DNA of 50,171 nt from Bacteroidota bacterium (GTDB lineage Bacteria > Bacteroidota > Bacteroidia > Bacteroidales > SZUA-534). Below, in pieces: positions 35,541 to 43,821 of this stretch (positions within the stretch are counted from its first letter, which is position 1; each line of letters opens with the position of its first letter). Made by a program: the position numbers and the translations under genes. The notes below the pieces were generated by a model, which did not search any database, was not told the DNA's origin, and saw only the letters and a list, made by a program, of their open reading frames with translations. The DNA lies in contig QKGS01000088.1 in assembly GCA_003250355.1 (NCBI GenBank), positions 1 through 50,171 of the forward strand, read 5' to 3'.

Positions 35541-37898
35541 ATGGGTGTTAAAACTACTTTACAGATTATGTTTGCAGTTTTAATAATAAACAATGCAAAC
35601 TCGCAAACGTTTGAATGGACATTTCAAACGGTGTCGGAAGGCAATAATATACAAATGGTAAAGAAAACCGAAGATGGTACTGCTATAATTGCCGGATTTG
35701 GCAATACTTTGGTGAAAAGTATTGACGGAGGTACTACATGGACTGATTTGGGGGTTTTAACCAATGCCGATTATTTCGACTATCAGGATATTAGCATTAA
35801 AAATAGTGTTGGGTATGCCGTAGCTATGTCGTCGTTTAAAGTTGTTGACAGGGTCGAGAACGATATAGTTGCCGATTGTTCTGTGCTTAAAACAACCGAT
35901 TGGGGACAAACATGGTCGTTGGTACCCTTGAATATGATGGGAACAGGTAATTTTGATTCTTTGAATATTTCGCTGCCGGGTAACAATAACCGAAAATTTA
36001 CGGCAGTGGAATGTATTAACGATGATGTTGCCTATGTTGCAGCAAGCTGGAATAATGTAGCAGGGAATAAGCATAGTAATGTTTTTAAAACTATTGATGG
36101 AGGCGTTACTTGGATGCAGATACTTACAGATAAAGAGGGAGATGTTATAAATTCAATAGAACAGTTTAATGGACATATTTATATTGCAGGTAACAAAATG
36201 CTTTATAAAGTTAGTATTCTTTCTAATACTGTTTTCGATTTATATCCAATAGTTGATAATGGCTCAGACGATGCGATGTATTTTTGGAATATATCAACAT
36301 ATAATAATTCGGAGCTAATATTTCCTACAACAACCGACAGTATTCGAATAACAGCCAACGAAGGAGCTTCGTTTTATACTGTTCCCGGAATATCGGGTGC
36401 TAATGTAGTGTATAAGCACGATGATACAACTTATGTAGTAGGAGGAACTACAACAAAAACCAAAGGTACATTCAATAATGGAACAACGTGGATTGATTGT
36501 TCTGTTGGCGAGTCAATTTGGAACGGAGGAGTGTATGGCGACAGCTTAATAGCACTTGCCAAAAACGATATATATAAAATGGCATTAGTCGATATTGAAG
36601 CCGGTAATTTTGCATGGGCAAAAACAGATATTTCTTTGTCGGAGAATATGATAAAAGGGATGGATATATCGGGAGGTGATTTGTTTTTGGTAGGTTTCTC
36701 CGATTTTTTTGCATCGTCGGAAAATGGGGGAATAACATTTCAGAGTGTTATATTGCCGCCAAAGAGCGATATGGTAAATGCAGGTGTTGATATTGACTTT
36801 AGAGGTTTGGGTGTAGGTGCCGATAGTGCTTCAATTATTACTTCGCGGAAGTATAAATTGCAGGATAATGCAACTGCCGATGATGTGTTTTTGCCAGGTG
36901 TGATATTTACCACAACCAATAATTGGGAAACATATACCGTTGTAGATGATACAAAAATAGGGGCAAAGTATGGTAGTAAAACCGATGTTAACCCATATGC
37001 AGAACATTGTTCGGGGCAGGATTATTTTGCGGCAGAGTGTATAAATGATACAGTGTTTTATGTTTATGTGCAGTGGAGCGACACTTCGGCAGCTGTAGAA
37101 GAGATACATGGGCGTGTATTTAAAACAACCGATAATGGTATGAGCTGGGATACTATCACAAGTAACCTTAAAAACTTATATGTTACTACTGTTACTTTTA
37201 TTGGCGATAATGGTTTTATTGCAGGTAATAATGTGTTGCTAAAAACTATCAATGGAGGTGAGAGTGTTACCGACTTGTTGCCTTTACTTGCCAATATTGC
37301 CGACAATAATATTTATATAAACGATGTAAATATGGTAAGCAGCGATACTGTATTTGTATCAACAACTTCCGACGGAGTGTTTGTTACATACAATGGCGGG
37401 GCAACATTTCAGTTAATACCGGGTACAACCGGAGCAAATGGAACTTATGTGTTCGATAAAAACTCGTGGCTTACTATGGGTACCTCAGCACGTACATATT
37501 ATACCAACAATTACGGGGTAGATTGGGATTATTGTTATCCGGGAACAACTATCTATGGCAATGGTATAGTTATTGGTGATACTTTAATTGCTCCCGCAAA
37601 ATCGGGAGTTTGGAAACTCTATGTGCCAAGTCTTGATATCGGAGTATATACCAATGACTTGGCAGCTAACAAACAATCCAATATTATTGTTTACCAGAAC
37701 GAAACTGTTGTTAGCGTTGTTTCCACTAGTGAAATATACAAATGTGAGTTAATAAGTATTACCGGAGTATTAGTTAACTCAACCGGTGTAAATGCATTGG
37801 AACACAATATTGAAACTGCGTATAATATACCCGGAGTTTATATAGTACGAGTATTTACCGCAAAAGGGATAGAGTCGCAAAAGATAGTTATACGATAA
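35541..37898 (+). CDS. T9SS-secreted beta-propeller (BNR/YCF48-like) protein
   Basis: About 785 residues from the ATG at 35541; the in-frame GTG at 35535 is less likely. A signal peptide (LQIMFAVLIINNANSQ) is followed by sialidase/photosystem-assembly-type propeller blades, recognisable by the recurrent (K/F)TTDxGxTW motif (SIDGGTTWTDLG, KTTDWGQTWSLV, KTIDGGVTWMQI, KTTDNGMSWDTI). The C-terminal ~75 residues (NKQSNIIVYQNETVVSVVST to the final KGIESQKIVIR) have the layout of a type A T9SS sorting domain. The two halves of the propeller region resemble each other (see findings). It is predicted to be secreted to, or anchored on, the cell surface. A terminator follows, so it is probably a separate transcript from the TonB receptor gene. 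Confidence 0.88.
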   Translation: MGVKTTLQIMFAVLIINNANSQTFEWTFQTVSEGNNIQMVKKTEDGTAIIAGFGNTLVKSIDGGTTWTDLGVLTNADYFDYQDISIKNSVGYAVAMSSFKVVDRVENDIVADCSVLKTTDWGQTWSLVPLNMMGTGNFDSLNISLPGNNNRKFTAVECINDDVAYVAASWNNVAGNKHSNVFKTIDGGVTWMQILTDKEGDVINSIEQFNGHIYIAGNKMLYKVSILSNTVFDLYPIVDNGSDDAMYFWNISTYNNSELIFPTTTDSIRITANEGASFYTVPGISGANVVYKHDDTTYVVGGTTTKTKGTFNNGTTWIDCSVGESIWNGGVYGDSLIALAKNDIYKMALVDIEAGNFAWAKTDISLSENMIKGMDISGGDLFLVGFSDFFASSENGGITFQSVILPPKSDMVNAGVDIDFRGLGVGADSASIITSRKYKLQDNATADDVFLPGVIFTTTNNWETYTVVDDTKIGAKYGSKTDVNPYAEHCSGQDYFAAECINDTVFYVYVQWSDTSAAVEEIHGRVFKTTDNGMSWDTITSNLKNLYVTTVTFIGDNGFIAGNNVLLKTINGGESVTDLLPLLANIADNNIYINDVNMVSSDTVFVSTTSDGVFVTYNGGATFQLIPGTTGANGTYVFDKNSWLTMGTSARTYYTNNYGVDWDYCYPGTTIYGNGIVIGDTLIAPAKSGVWKLYVPSLDIGVYTNDLAANKQSNIIVYQNETVVSVVSTSEIYKCELISITGVLVNSTGVNALEHNIETAYNIPGVYIVRVFTAKGIESQKIVIR

Positions 37899-37926
37899 AG
37901 AACATATTTTTTTGTAGTTACAGATT

Positions 37927-37957
37927 AAGGGGAATTATTGCAATTTCCCTTATTTTT
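37927..37957 (+). terminator. Intrinsic terminator between the T9SS protein gene and the TonB receptor gene
   Basis: AAGGGGAATT (37927-37936) pairs with AATTTCCCTT (37942-37951) with one G-U pair and a 5-nt loop, followed directly by ATTTTT. It is 28 bp past the stop of the secreted-protein gene and 25 bp before the next ATG. Confidence 0.75.
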
Positions 37958-37958
37958 G
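37951..37958 (+). promoter_or_regulatory. Candidate -7 box of the TonB receptor operon, inside the terminator tail
   Basis: TATTTTTG fully matches TAnnTTTG and overlaps the T-tract of the upstream terminator. Transcription would start near 37965, about 17 nt before the ATG. No TTG is at the ideal -33 spacing. Confidence 0.4.
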
Positions 37959-37981
37959 CGACTTACCTCACAAAAGTGTTA

Positions 37982-40714
37982 ATGACGAAGAAACCATTAC
38001 TAATATTTGCAATATTACTACTTCCATTATTTTTTTATTCGCAGAATATCAATGGCAGGTTAATCAATAAGTTTGATAAGCAGCCTGTTGCATTTGCAGT
38101 TCTTTTTGTTGAGGAAACCGGAGAGTGGACAACTAGCAATACCGATGGTAGCTTTGAGTTTAAAAATATTCAGATACAATCATTTACTATTATAGTAAAG
38201 CACCTGGGGTTTCAGGATATGTATTATAATATTGAACTTGGCGATACTGATAATAAGTATGTTGAAATATATGCAGAGCCTAATAGTTACAATGTAGGGG
38301 AGGTTATGGTTATTTCCCAAAAAGGGTTACAAATGTCAACATCGGAGGTGATAGGGCAATCGGCGATAGAATATGTTCAGCCAAACACTATTGGCGATGT
38401 AATGCAACTATTGCCCGGGAATATTATTGATAACCCCAACTTAATTAGAAAGCAACCGGTAAGTATTCGTGAATCGGGTACTGATATTAATTCATGGGCA
38501 GGAACTGCTGTTATTATTGATGGAGCTCCGGTTAGTAATGATGCCAATATGCAGGTATTTTCAACCATAGGTATTTCAACCGATTTTAATAGTATAAATA
38601 AAAAAATAGCAGGAACTGCCGGCGAAGGGGTCGATATGAGGCAAATATCAGCCAATAATATAGAATCGGTTGAGGTAATAAAAGGTATACCATCGGTTGA
38701 ATATGGGAACTTAACATCGGGTGCAGTGGTTATAAAAACTAAAACAGGATATACCCCTTTTGAAATAAAACTCAAAACCGACCCAAATATTAAAAATATA
38801 TATGCAGGCAAAGGTCATCTGTTTAACAATGGAAGTTCAATTAATGTTGGGGCAGATTATACCCGTTCATTCGAAGATATCAGGAGTAAATATAAAGGAT
38901 TCGACCGCATAACAGCCATGTTGTCGTATGCTCATGTATTTTTTAAAAATACTACACCCCTTTCGGTAAATACCGGTGTAAGTTTGTATAGTGTGCTGGA
39001 TAGTAAAAATACCGACCCCGATGAACATATTGCCAATGAGTATATTTACAATAAAGAATTGGGGTTAAGTTATAATATTCAATCTAAGCTATTGCTAAAT
39101 AAGCCAATGATAACAGGCATAAGGTCAAATGCTTCATTGTCATTAAATAAGCAAGAGTATTTTGCAAAGGAATACCGTTCGTCGGGTGTTGAAAAAATAT
39201 CGCTTTCATTCACAGAAGGTGAAAATGAGGGGATATATTTACCGGCAGAGAGTATTACGGAATTGAAAGTAAAAGGATTGCCGGTAAATGTATTTGCAAA
39301 TATTATTGCCAACAAGCATATTGATATTAATACTAAAATTTTTAACAATATATTGTTTGGCGCAGAGTATAAGCTTTCGGGCAACTATGGCGAGGGTCAA
39401 CTATTCGATGTTGCAAATCCACCATATATTAGTTTAACATCGTCGCGGCCTCGTTCATTTAAAGAAATACCACCTGTTAGTTACTTGTCGTTATTATTTG
39501 AAGATAAGTATGTTCAAACGATAGGGCAAACAAAGCTTATGTTGCAGGCAGGGGTAAGGTTCAATAATTTTCAGCCCATAGGGTTGTTGAAAACTGAATT
39601 GGGCTTTTATACCGAGCCGCGTTTCAATGCTCAGTATATAATACTTAATTCCGATAATTTATTTATAAACAATATTGCCCTTAGGGTTGGTTTGGGATTA
39701 ACTTACAAATCGCCTGCAGCAATGTATTTATATCCCAATGTAGCGTATACCGACCTTGTAAGTCTCGATTATTATACCGGGTATCAGAATACTTCGCTGG
39801 CATATTTTACAACCGTAACACACGAAACAAAGAACAATGCTTTGAAACCTGCCAAGAATTTAAAGCGCGAAGCAGGGGTCGATTTTAATATAGGCAGTAT
39901 GTCGGCAAGTGTTACAGGCTTTTACGAGAGTTTGACCGATGGTTTTGGAATGTTGAATGAATATAGGTTCGAGCATTTTAAAGTATATAATGCAACCGGA
40001 GTGCCTCAGGGTGAGAAGCCAAATGTTAGCAACTTATTGTATACCGACTCTGTATATATTATTGATTATTCATATCCGGTAAATAATAAGCAAACGGAGA
40101 AATACGGAGTGGAATATTCGTTCGATTTTGGACGGATAAACAAACTTCAAACACGAGTTATAATGAGTGGAGCCTGGCTTCGTTCAGAAAGGGTTAATTC
40201 AACCATGAATTATAATTATTTGCCTGTTAAGAGTGGCGGAGGTAGCTTTACCGAAGTGGGAGTATATCCGGCAGGGGAAAAAAAAGTTGAAGAACGGCTC
40301 AATACTACTTTTCGGTTTGTTACACATTCTACCCGTTTGCGGCTGATACTAACTACCACAATGCAGGTAATATGGTACGATAAGTTTTGCTTTGAGTATT
40401 ATAATGAATCTCCGCTTTATTTGTATTCAAACACCAGTAACTATATGCCTTTTACTACCGAAATGCAGAACGATTCGTATTACAAAGATTACATTGTAAA
40501 GCGGGGGAGCAGGTATTACGATATTGAGATTAAGCCACCTCTGTTTTTATTCAATATAAAATTATCGAAAGAGATATACGACCGGTTAAAATTGAGTTTT
40601 TATGCCAATAATTTTATTAATTACCGACCTGTGTACAGAAGCGAAAGGGCTTTGACCTATGAACGGAGAAATCCGGAGGTATATTTTGGAGCTGAGTTGC
40701 TTATAAAACTATAA
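37982..40714 (+). CDS. TonB-dependent outer-membrane receptor with carboxypeptidase-like N-terminal domain
   Basis: About 910 residues from the ATG at 37982. Parts in order: signal peptide (LLIFAILLLPLFFYSQ), a carboxypeptidase-regulatory-like domain (about 22-105, NINGRLINKFDKQPVAFAVL), the plug (about 110-265, with AVIIDGAPVSNDANMQ and SVEVIKGIPSVEYGNLTSGA), and a 22-strand-type beta-barrel ending YFGAELLIKL. It imports a ligand energised by TonB-ExbBD. No SusD partner is encoded next door, so a glycan substrate is not implied; the neighbours are a DUF4876 lipoprotein (4-bp gap) and a DUF6850 barrel protein, which suggests a peptide, metal-complex or cofactor ligand (inference). The ligand cannot be read from sequence. 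Confidence 0.93.
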   Translation: MTKKPLLIFAILLLPLFFYSQNINGRLINKFDKQPVAFAVLFVEETGEWTTSNTDGSFEFKNIQIQSFTIIVKHLGFQDMYYNIELGDTDNKYVEIYAEPNSYNVGEVMVISQKGLQMSTSEVIGQSAIEYVQPNTIGDVMQLLPGNIIDNPNLIRKQPVSIRESGTDINSWAGTAVIIDGAPVSNDANMQVFSTIGISTDFNSINKKIAGTAGEGVDMRQISANNIESVEVIKGIPSVEYGNLTSGAVVIKTKTGYTPFEIKLKTDPNIKNIYAGKGHLFNNGSSINVGADYTRSFEDIRSKYKGFDRITAMLSYAHVFFKNTTPLSVNTGVSLYSVLDSKNTDPDEHIANEYIYNKELGLSYNIQSKLLLNKPMITGIRSNASLSLNKQEYFAKEYRSSGVEKISLSFTEGENEGIYLPAESITELKVKGLPVNVFANIIANKHIDINTKIFNNILFGAEYKLSGNYGEGQLFDVANPPYISLTSSRPRSFKEIPPVSYLSLLFEDKYVQTIGQTKLMLQAGVRFNNFQPIGLLKTELGFYTEPRFNAQYIILNSDNLFINNIALRVGLGLTYKSPAAMYLYPNVAYTDLVSLDYYTGYQNTSLAYFTTVTHETKNNALKPAKNLKREAGVDFNIGSMSASVTGFYESLTDGFGMLNEYRFEHFKVYNATGVPQGEKPNVSNLLYTDSVYIIDYSYPVNNKQTEKYGVEYSFDFGRINKLQTRVIMSGAWLRSERVNSTMNYNYLPVKSGGGSFTEVGVYPAGEKKVEERLNTTFRFVTHSTRLRLILTTTMQVIWYDKFCFEYYNESPLYLYSNTSNYMPFTTEMQNDSYYKDYIVKRGSRYYDIEIKPPLFLFNIKLSKEIYDRLKLSFYANNFINYRPVYRSERALTYERRNPEVYFGAELLIKL

Positions 40715-40718
40715 TTGA

Positions 40719-41909
40719 ATGAAAATTAGAATACTATATATATTATTTGTTTTGCTTGTATCGTGCAGTAAGGAGCGGGTAATACCGGATGTAAGGCAAT
40801 GTAATTTAGAATTATCACTTACTGTGCCGTATCAATATACCAATGATATACAGTCGTTTGAGGGGGTAGTGGTATATGTAAAAAACAGTAGAAAAGATTA
40901 CGTTTTTACAGCTATGTCAAATGCTGAGGGTAAAGTGGTTTTTTCAAATATTGAGCCCGGATTTTATGTTGTAAATATTGGTTCGGAGATAGTAGGTGTA
41001 AACGATATTTTTGTTTTGAACGGTAATAAAAGCATAGAACTGTTTAGTAGCCTTACGGTAAATGTTGATTTAGAGGTAAATGTGATTCAGGTAGAAGGGG
41101 CAGGTTTTGTTATAAAAGAGTTTTATTATAGCGGGTGTCTTACGCCGGCAGGCAATAACTATACCGACGACCAGTTTATAGAAATATATAATAATAGTGC
41201 CGATACACTTTACGCCGACAGTTTGCTTATAGTAGAGCATGAGTCGTACGGATATGAGCCTAATTATTGGAGTTATATGGCATCTGACTCTATAGTAGTG
41301 AAAATGATATGGGCATTTCCGCAAAGTGTAGGGTTATTGCCTGTGGCTCCCGGTGCAGGTATTATTATTGCCCGCGATGCTTTTGACCATAAGTCCGATC
41401 CCAATGGAAACCCCCTTAGTTCGGTTGACTTGGCAAATGCCGGGTTTGAATTCTGGAGCGATAAAAACGTAGACTCCGATATAGATTATCGGTCGCCAAA
41501 TATGGTTGCTAAACTGTGGACGTTCAAAGGTAACGATGTGTCGTTTCATACACGTGGCGGTAGTGCAATGGCTATTGTTAAAATACCCGGCAATGTCGAT
41601 GAGTTTGTATCGCAAAACCTAGTGGTGAAAGAGGGAGCAATTTCTGCAAATCAGTATTTCTGCAAAATTCCCAATAAATGGGTTATTGACGCCGTAGAGG
41701 TTACATGGAACGATAAATTATACAAACGCTTTCACAATAGTCTCGATGCAGGGAGTGTATTTGTAGAAGCCGGGTCATTATCGGGGTTTTCAATACGTCG
41801 TAAAGTAAGGCGAATTATTAACGGCCGGGTTGTTTATGAAGATACCAATAACTCGAATTACGATTTTGAGCACGATGTAGTACCAACCCCCGGAATTTAT
41901 TTGCAGTGA
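40719..41909 (+). CDS. DUF4876 surface lipoprotein
   Basis: A 396-residue lipoprotein with a lipobox cysteine (LFVLLVSCSKER, Cys near residue 16). An N-terminal transthyretin-like beta domain (NLELSLTVPYQYTNDIQSFE, then FSNIEPGFYVVNIG) is followed by a larger domain beginning FVIKEFYYSGCLTPAGNNYT and QFIEIYNNSADTLYADSLLI, which resembles a lamin-tail-like beta-sandwich. This is the DUF4876 layout as I recall it. It follows the TonB receptor by 4 bp and overlaps the next gene by 4 bp, so it is probably the ligand-binding or accessory lipoprotein of the receptor. Biochemical function unknown. Confidence 0.8.
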   Translation: MKIRILYILFVLLVSCSKERVIPDVRQCNLELSLTVPYQYTNDIQSFEGVVVYVKNSRKDYVFTAMSNAEGKVVFSNIEPGFYVVNIGSEIVGVNDIFVLNGNKSIELFSSLTVNVDLEVNVIQVEGAGFVIKEFYYSGCLTPAGNNYTDDQFIEIYNNSADTLYADSLLIVEHESYGYEPNYWSYMASDSIVVKMIWAFPQSVGLLPVAPGAGIIIARDAFDHKSDPNGNPLSSVDLANAGFEFWSDKNVDSDIDYRSPNMVAKLWTFKGNDVSFHTRGGSAMAIVKIPGNVDEFVSQNLVVKEGAISANQYFCKIPNKWVIDAVEVTWNDKLYKRFHNSLDAGSVFVEAGSLSGFSIRRKVRRIINGRVVYEDTNNSNYDFEHDVVPTPGIYLQ

Positions 41910-43483
41910 GAGTACAAAACTATATATTGAATATAAAAGCTTTTGCAATAATAGGGTGCATTGTTTTGCTTGCTATGGTTAGCCCCTTGCGTGCACAGCG
42001 GTTGTACGATAGTTTGCCTTATGTAAATTATGAGTTGGTTGAGGCTATAAAGTATCCAATGCTAACTTTCAATAATCCTGCTTCAATTCATTCAATATCG
42101 GTTGGAAATATTACCGAAATATCTACTATTTATAAAAATGTACAAGGAGAGTATAAACCTCTGTTTGAGCCGGCAAATAGTAACGATATTGCATTCTCAA
42201 CCAAGAGTATAAATAAGTTTAAGCATATTACTTTGAGCGGTGAATTTGCATTTAACCGGAGTTTGAAAAAACAAATTAATTTCACCAATATATCCAATTC
42301 TTATAGCGGCACACCCTATTTGTTTATTGATACCGTTGGGGGCGATAATTTCGATACAGAACAGTATCATTTAAAAGCAATTGCAGCCTATGAAATGTCT
42401 GAAAAAATATATATTGGTTGCGGAGTAATTTATAATGCAGCATTGGGCGCTCAAACCAGAGACCCCCGTTCGCAGACTAACATGGTGAACCTTACGGTAA
42501 ATGCAGGAGTAATTTATAAGCCGGTGCAAAAGCTTAAAATAGGAGCGGGATTGAACTTTTTTTATAAAAATGAGGATATTGACATAAAAACAATTGAGCA
42601 GAATACGTCATATTTTTTATTCGGATATACCGGGCTTGGGACATATACCAAACACTCTGCCGAGACATTTTACAGACTTTACGAACAAAAAAAGCCGGGG
42701 GGTAATTTTCAAATTGAATATGGAAATCATTTGTTTAATATAGATTATTCGCAGTTTGTAGAAAATGTATTCGATGGTCGCAAAGAAGGGGAGGCTGTAT
42801 GGTCGGCTATGAAGCACGATTCGGAGTTTAGAAACAGAACCATTGGTTGCGATTATGTATTTACCTTACAGGCCAATGAGAGTATACATAGTTTGAAAGC
42901 AAGTGCTGTTATTTCAGAAAGTGTAGGAGCTGAAGTTCTGCAGAATCTAAACAAACTGAATGAAGGATATAATATTTATCAGTGGCAAACAATAAGTATT
43001 GAAGATAAATATTTTAGAAAATGCAAATCGGCTTTAGTAAGCTATGAAATAGTAAAGCTCAATAATACTTTGCATAAATATATGTGTAAATCATTTGTGA
43101 GGTATGAGCAAAGTGAGGAGAATTATTATTTGCCAAACCAAAAGCTAATGCATGAGAACATATATACAGATATTGAAGCTAGCCGGTATTTTGTATTTGA
43201 ACATTCGGGTGTTAATGTTCAGCTTAATATAGGATATATGTATAATATATCGAATGAGATAAATTTATCATACAATACTTTTTTGATTCAAAAAATAGTA
43301 GAACCCGATTTTGAATACTTTTCATCAAATTATTATCGGTTTGGAGCCGATATTACTTTCGATTTTTCAATAAATGAGCGAGGCAGGTATTATTGGGGTG
43401 TACAATCGAGAGGGGTGTTTTCTTCTGTTAATTACAATAGCAATAGATTGCTGTTAACATTCCTGTTAGGAGTTTTGTTTTAA
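41906..43483 (+). CDS. DUF6850 family outer-membrane beta-barrel protein
   Basis: A 525-residue protein that starts with GTG at 41906, overlapping the previous stop (GTGA). A signal peptide (AIIGCIVLLAMVSPLRAQ) is followed by many amphipathic strands with aromatic ends (for example NFQIEYGNHLFNIDYSQF and VNVQLNIGYMYN) and the C-terminus ends in a strand (NSNRLLLTFLLGVLF), as expected for an outer-membrane barrel. The family match to DUF6850 rests on recall of its co-occurrence with TonB receptors and DUF4876 proteins. Together the three genes make a tightly coupled outer-membrane unit. Confidence 0.75.
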   Translation: MRVQNYILNIKAFAIIGCIVLLAMVSPLRAQRLYDSLPYVNYELVEAIKYPMLTFNNPASIHSISVGNITEISTIYKNVQGEYKPLFEPANSNDIAFSTKSINKFKHITLSGEFAFNRSLKKQINFTNISNSYSGTPYLFIDTVGGDNFDTEQYHLKAIAAYEMSEKIYIGCGVIYNAALGAQTRDPRSQTNMVNLTVNAGVIYKPVQKLKIGAGLNFFYKNEDIDIKTIEQNTSYFLFGYTGLGTYTKHSAETFYRLYEQKKPGGNFQIEYGNHLFNIDYSQFVENVFDGRKEGEAVWSAMKHDSEFRNRTIGCDYVFTLQANESIHSLKASAVISESVGAEVLQNLNKLNEGYNIYQWQTISIEDKYFRKCKSALVSYEIVKLNNTLHKYMCKSFVRYEQSEENYYLPNQKLMHENIYTDIEASRYFVFEHSGVNVQLNIGYMYNISNEINLSYNTFLIQKIVEPDFEYFSSNYYRFGADITFDFSINERGRYYWGVQSRGVFSSVNYNSNRLLLTFLLGVLF

Positions 43484-43537
43484 TTGTAATGTTAGTTAGT
43501 GTTATATTTTATATTGTAATATCAAGATGTGTTTATT

Positions 43538-43574
43538 ATATGCTCGATGTAATGCATATATGCTCCAAATGGAG
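43538..43574 (+). promoter_or_regulatory. Candidate operator upstream of the pflB promoter
   Basis: ATATGCTC occurs at 43538-43545 and 43558-43565, a 20-bp period (two helical turns). Within it GCATATATGC (43554-43563) is a perfect 10-bp palindrome and CTCCAAATGGAG (43563-43574) is an interrupted one. The block lies about 45-80 bp upstream of the -33 box, a usual position for an activator. It does not match an FNR or CRP box. Confidence 0.35.
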
Positions 43575-43616
43575 TTAAAATGCAATCTTTATATTACAAA
43601 AATCATATTAATGCAC

Positions 43617-43646
43617 TTGTTTGTAAAATATATCTTAGTAACTTTG
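43617..43646 (+). promoter_or_regulatory. Promoter upstream of pflB
   Basis: A TTG (43617-43619), a 19-bp spacer and TAACTTTG (43639-43646) give a full match to the Bacteroidota -33/-7 pattern, with the same spacing as the gldF promoter. Transcription would start near 43653, leaving a leader of about 170 nt before the pflB ATG. Confidence 0.6.
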
Positions 43647-43652
43647 TATCGG

Positions 43653-43754
43653 ATTTTAGAACAAGACCTAAGTTGTTTTGTTTATTGAAATTCGATGTTT
43701 GGTTATTTAGTTTGGTAAAGAAAAACCGCCTGCAGGAGTGTAGGCGGATTTTTC
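43653..43754 (+). ncRNA. Possible small RNA or attenuated leader before pflB
   Basis: This is the roughly 100-nt stretch between a well-formed promoter and an intrinsic terminator. It carries no convincing gene: a 70-codon open frame across it (43580-43792) runs through the promoter and terminator and has no recognisable features. Either a free small RNA or the terminated form of the pflB leader would fit. The boundaries are inferred. Confidence 0.35.
43721..43754 (+). terminator. Intrinsic terminator in the pflB leader
   Basis: CCGCCTGCA (43726-43734) pairs with TGTAGGCGG (43739-43747) with one G-U pair and a GGAG loop. It is preceded by AAAAA and followed by ATTTTT. It lies about 70-100 nt downstream of the predicted start site and 68 bp before the pflB ATG. 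It may act as an attenuator, end a small RNA, or stop read-through from the DUF6850 gene 240 bp upstream. Confidence 0.75.
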
Positions 43755-43821
43755 GAATACAACCACATCGGTATAGAAGAATAGGTGAATAGAGTGAAGA
43801 ATATATAATACAAATTTAGTA

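Noticed and set aside
38377-38811. 144-codon frame antisense to the TonB receptor gene
   Set aside because: Shadow of the receptor plug region; no independent support.
43580-43792. 70-codon plus-strand frame before pflB
   Set aside because: It crosses both the predicted promoter and the terminator hairpin, has no family features and an atypical composition, so it is very likely not a gene.
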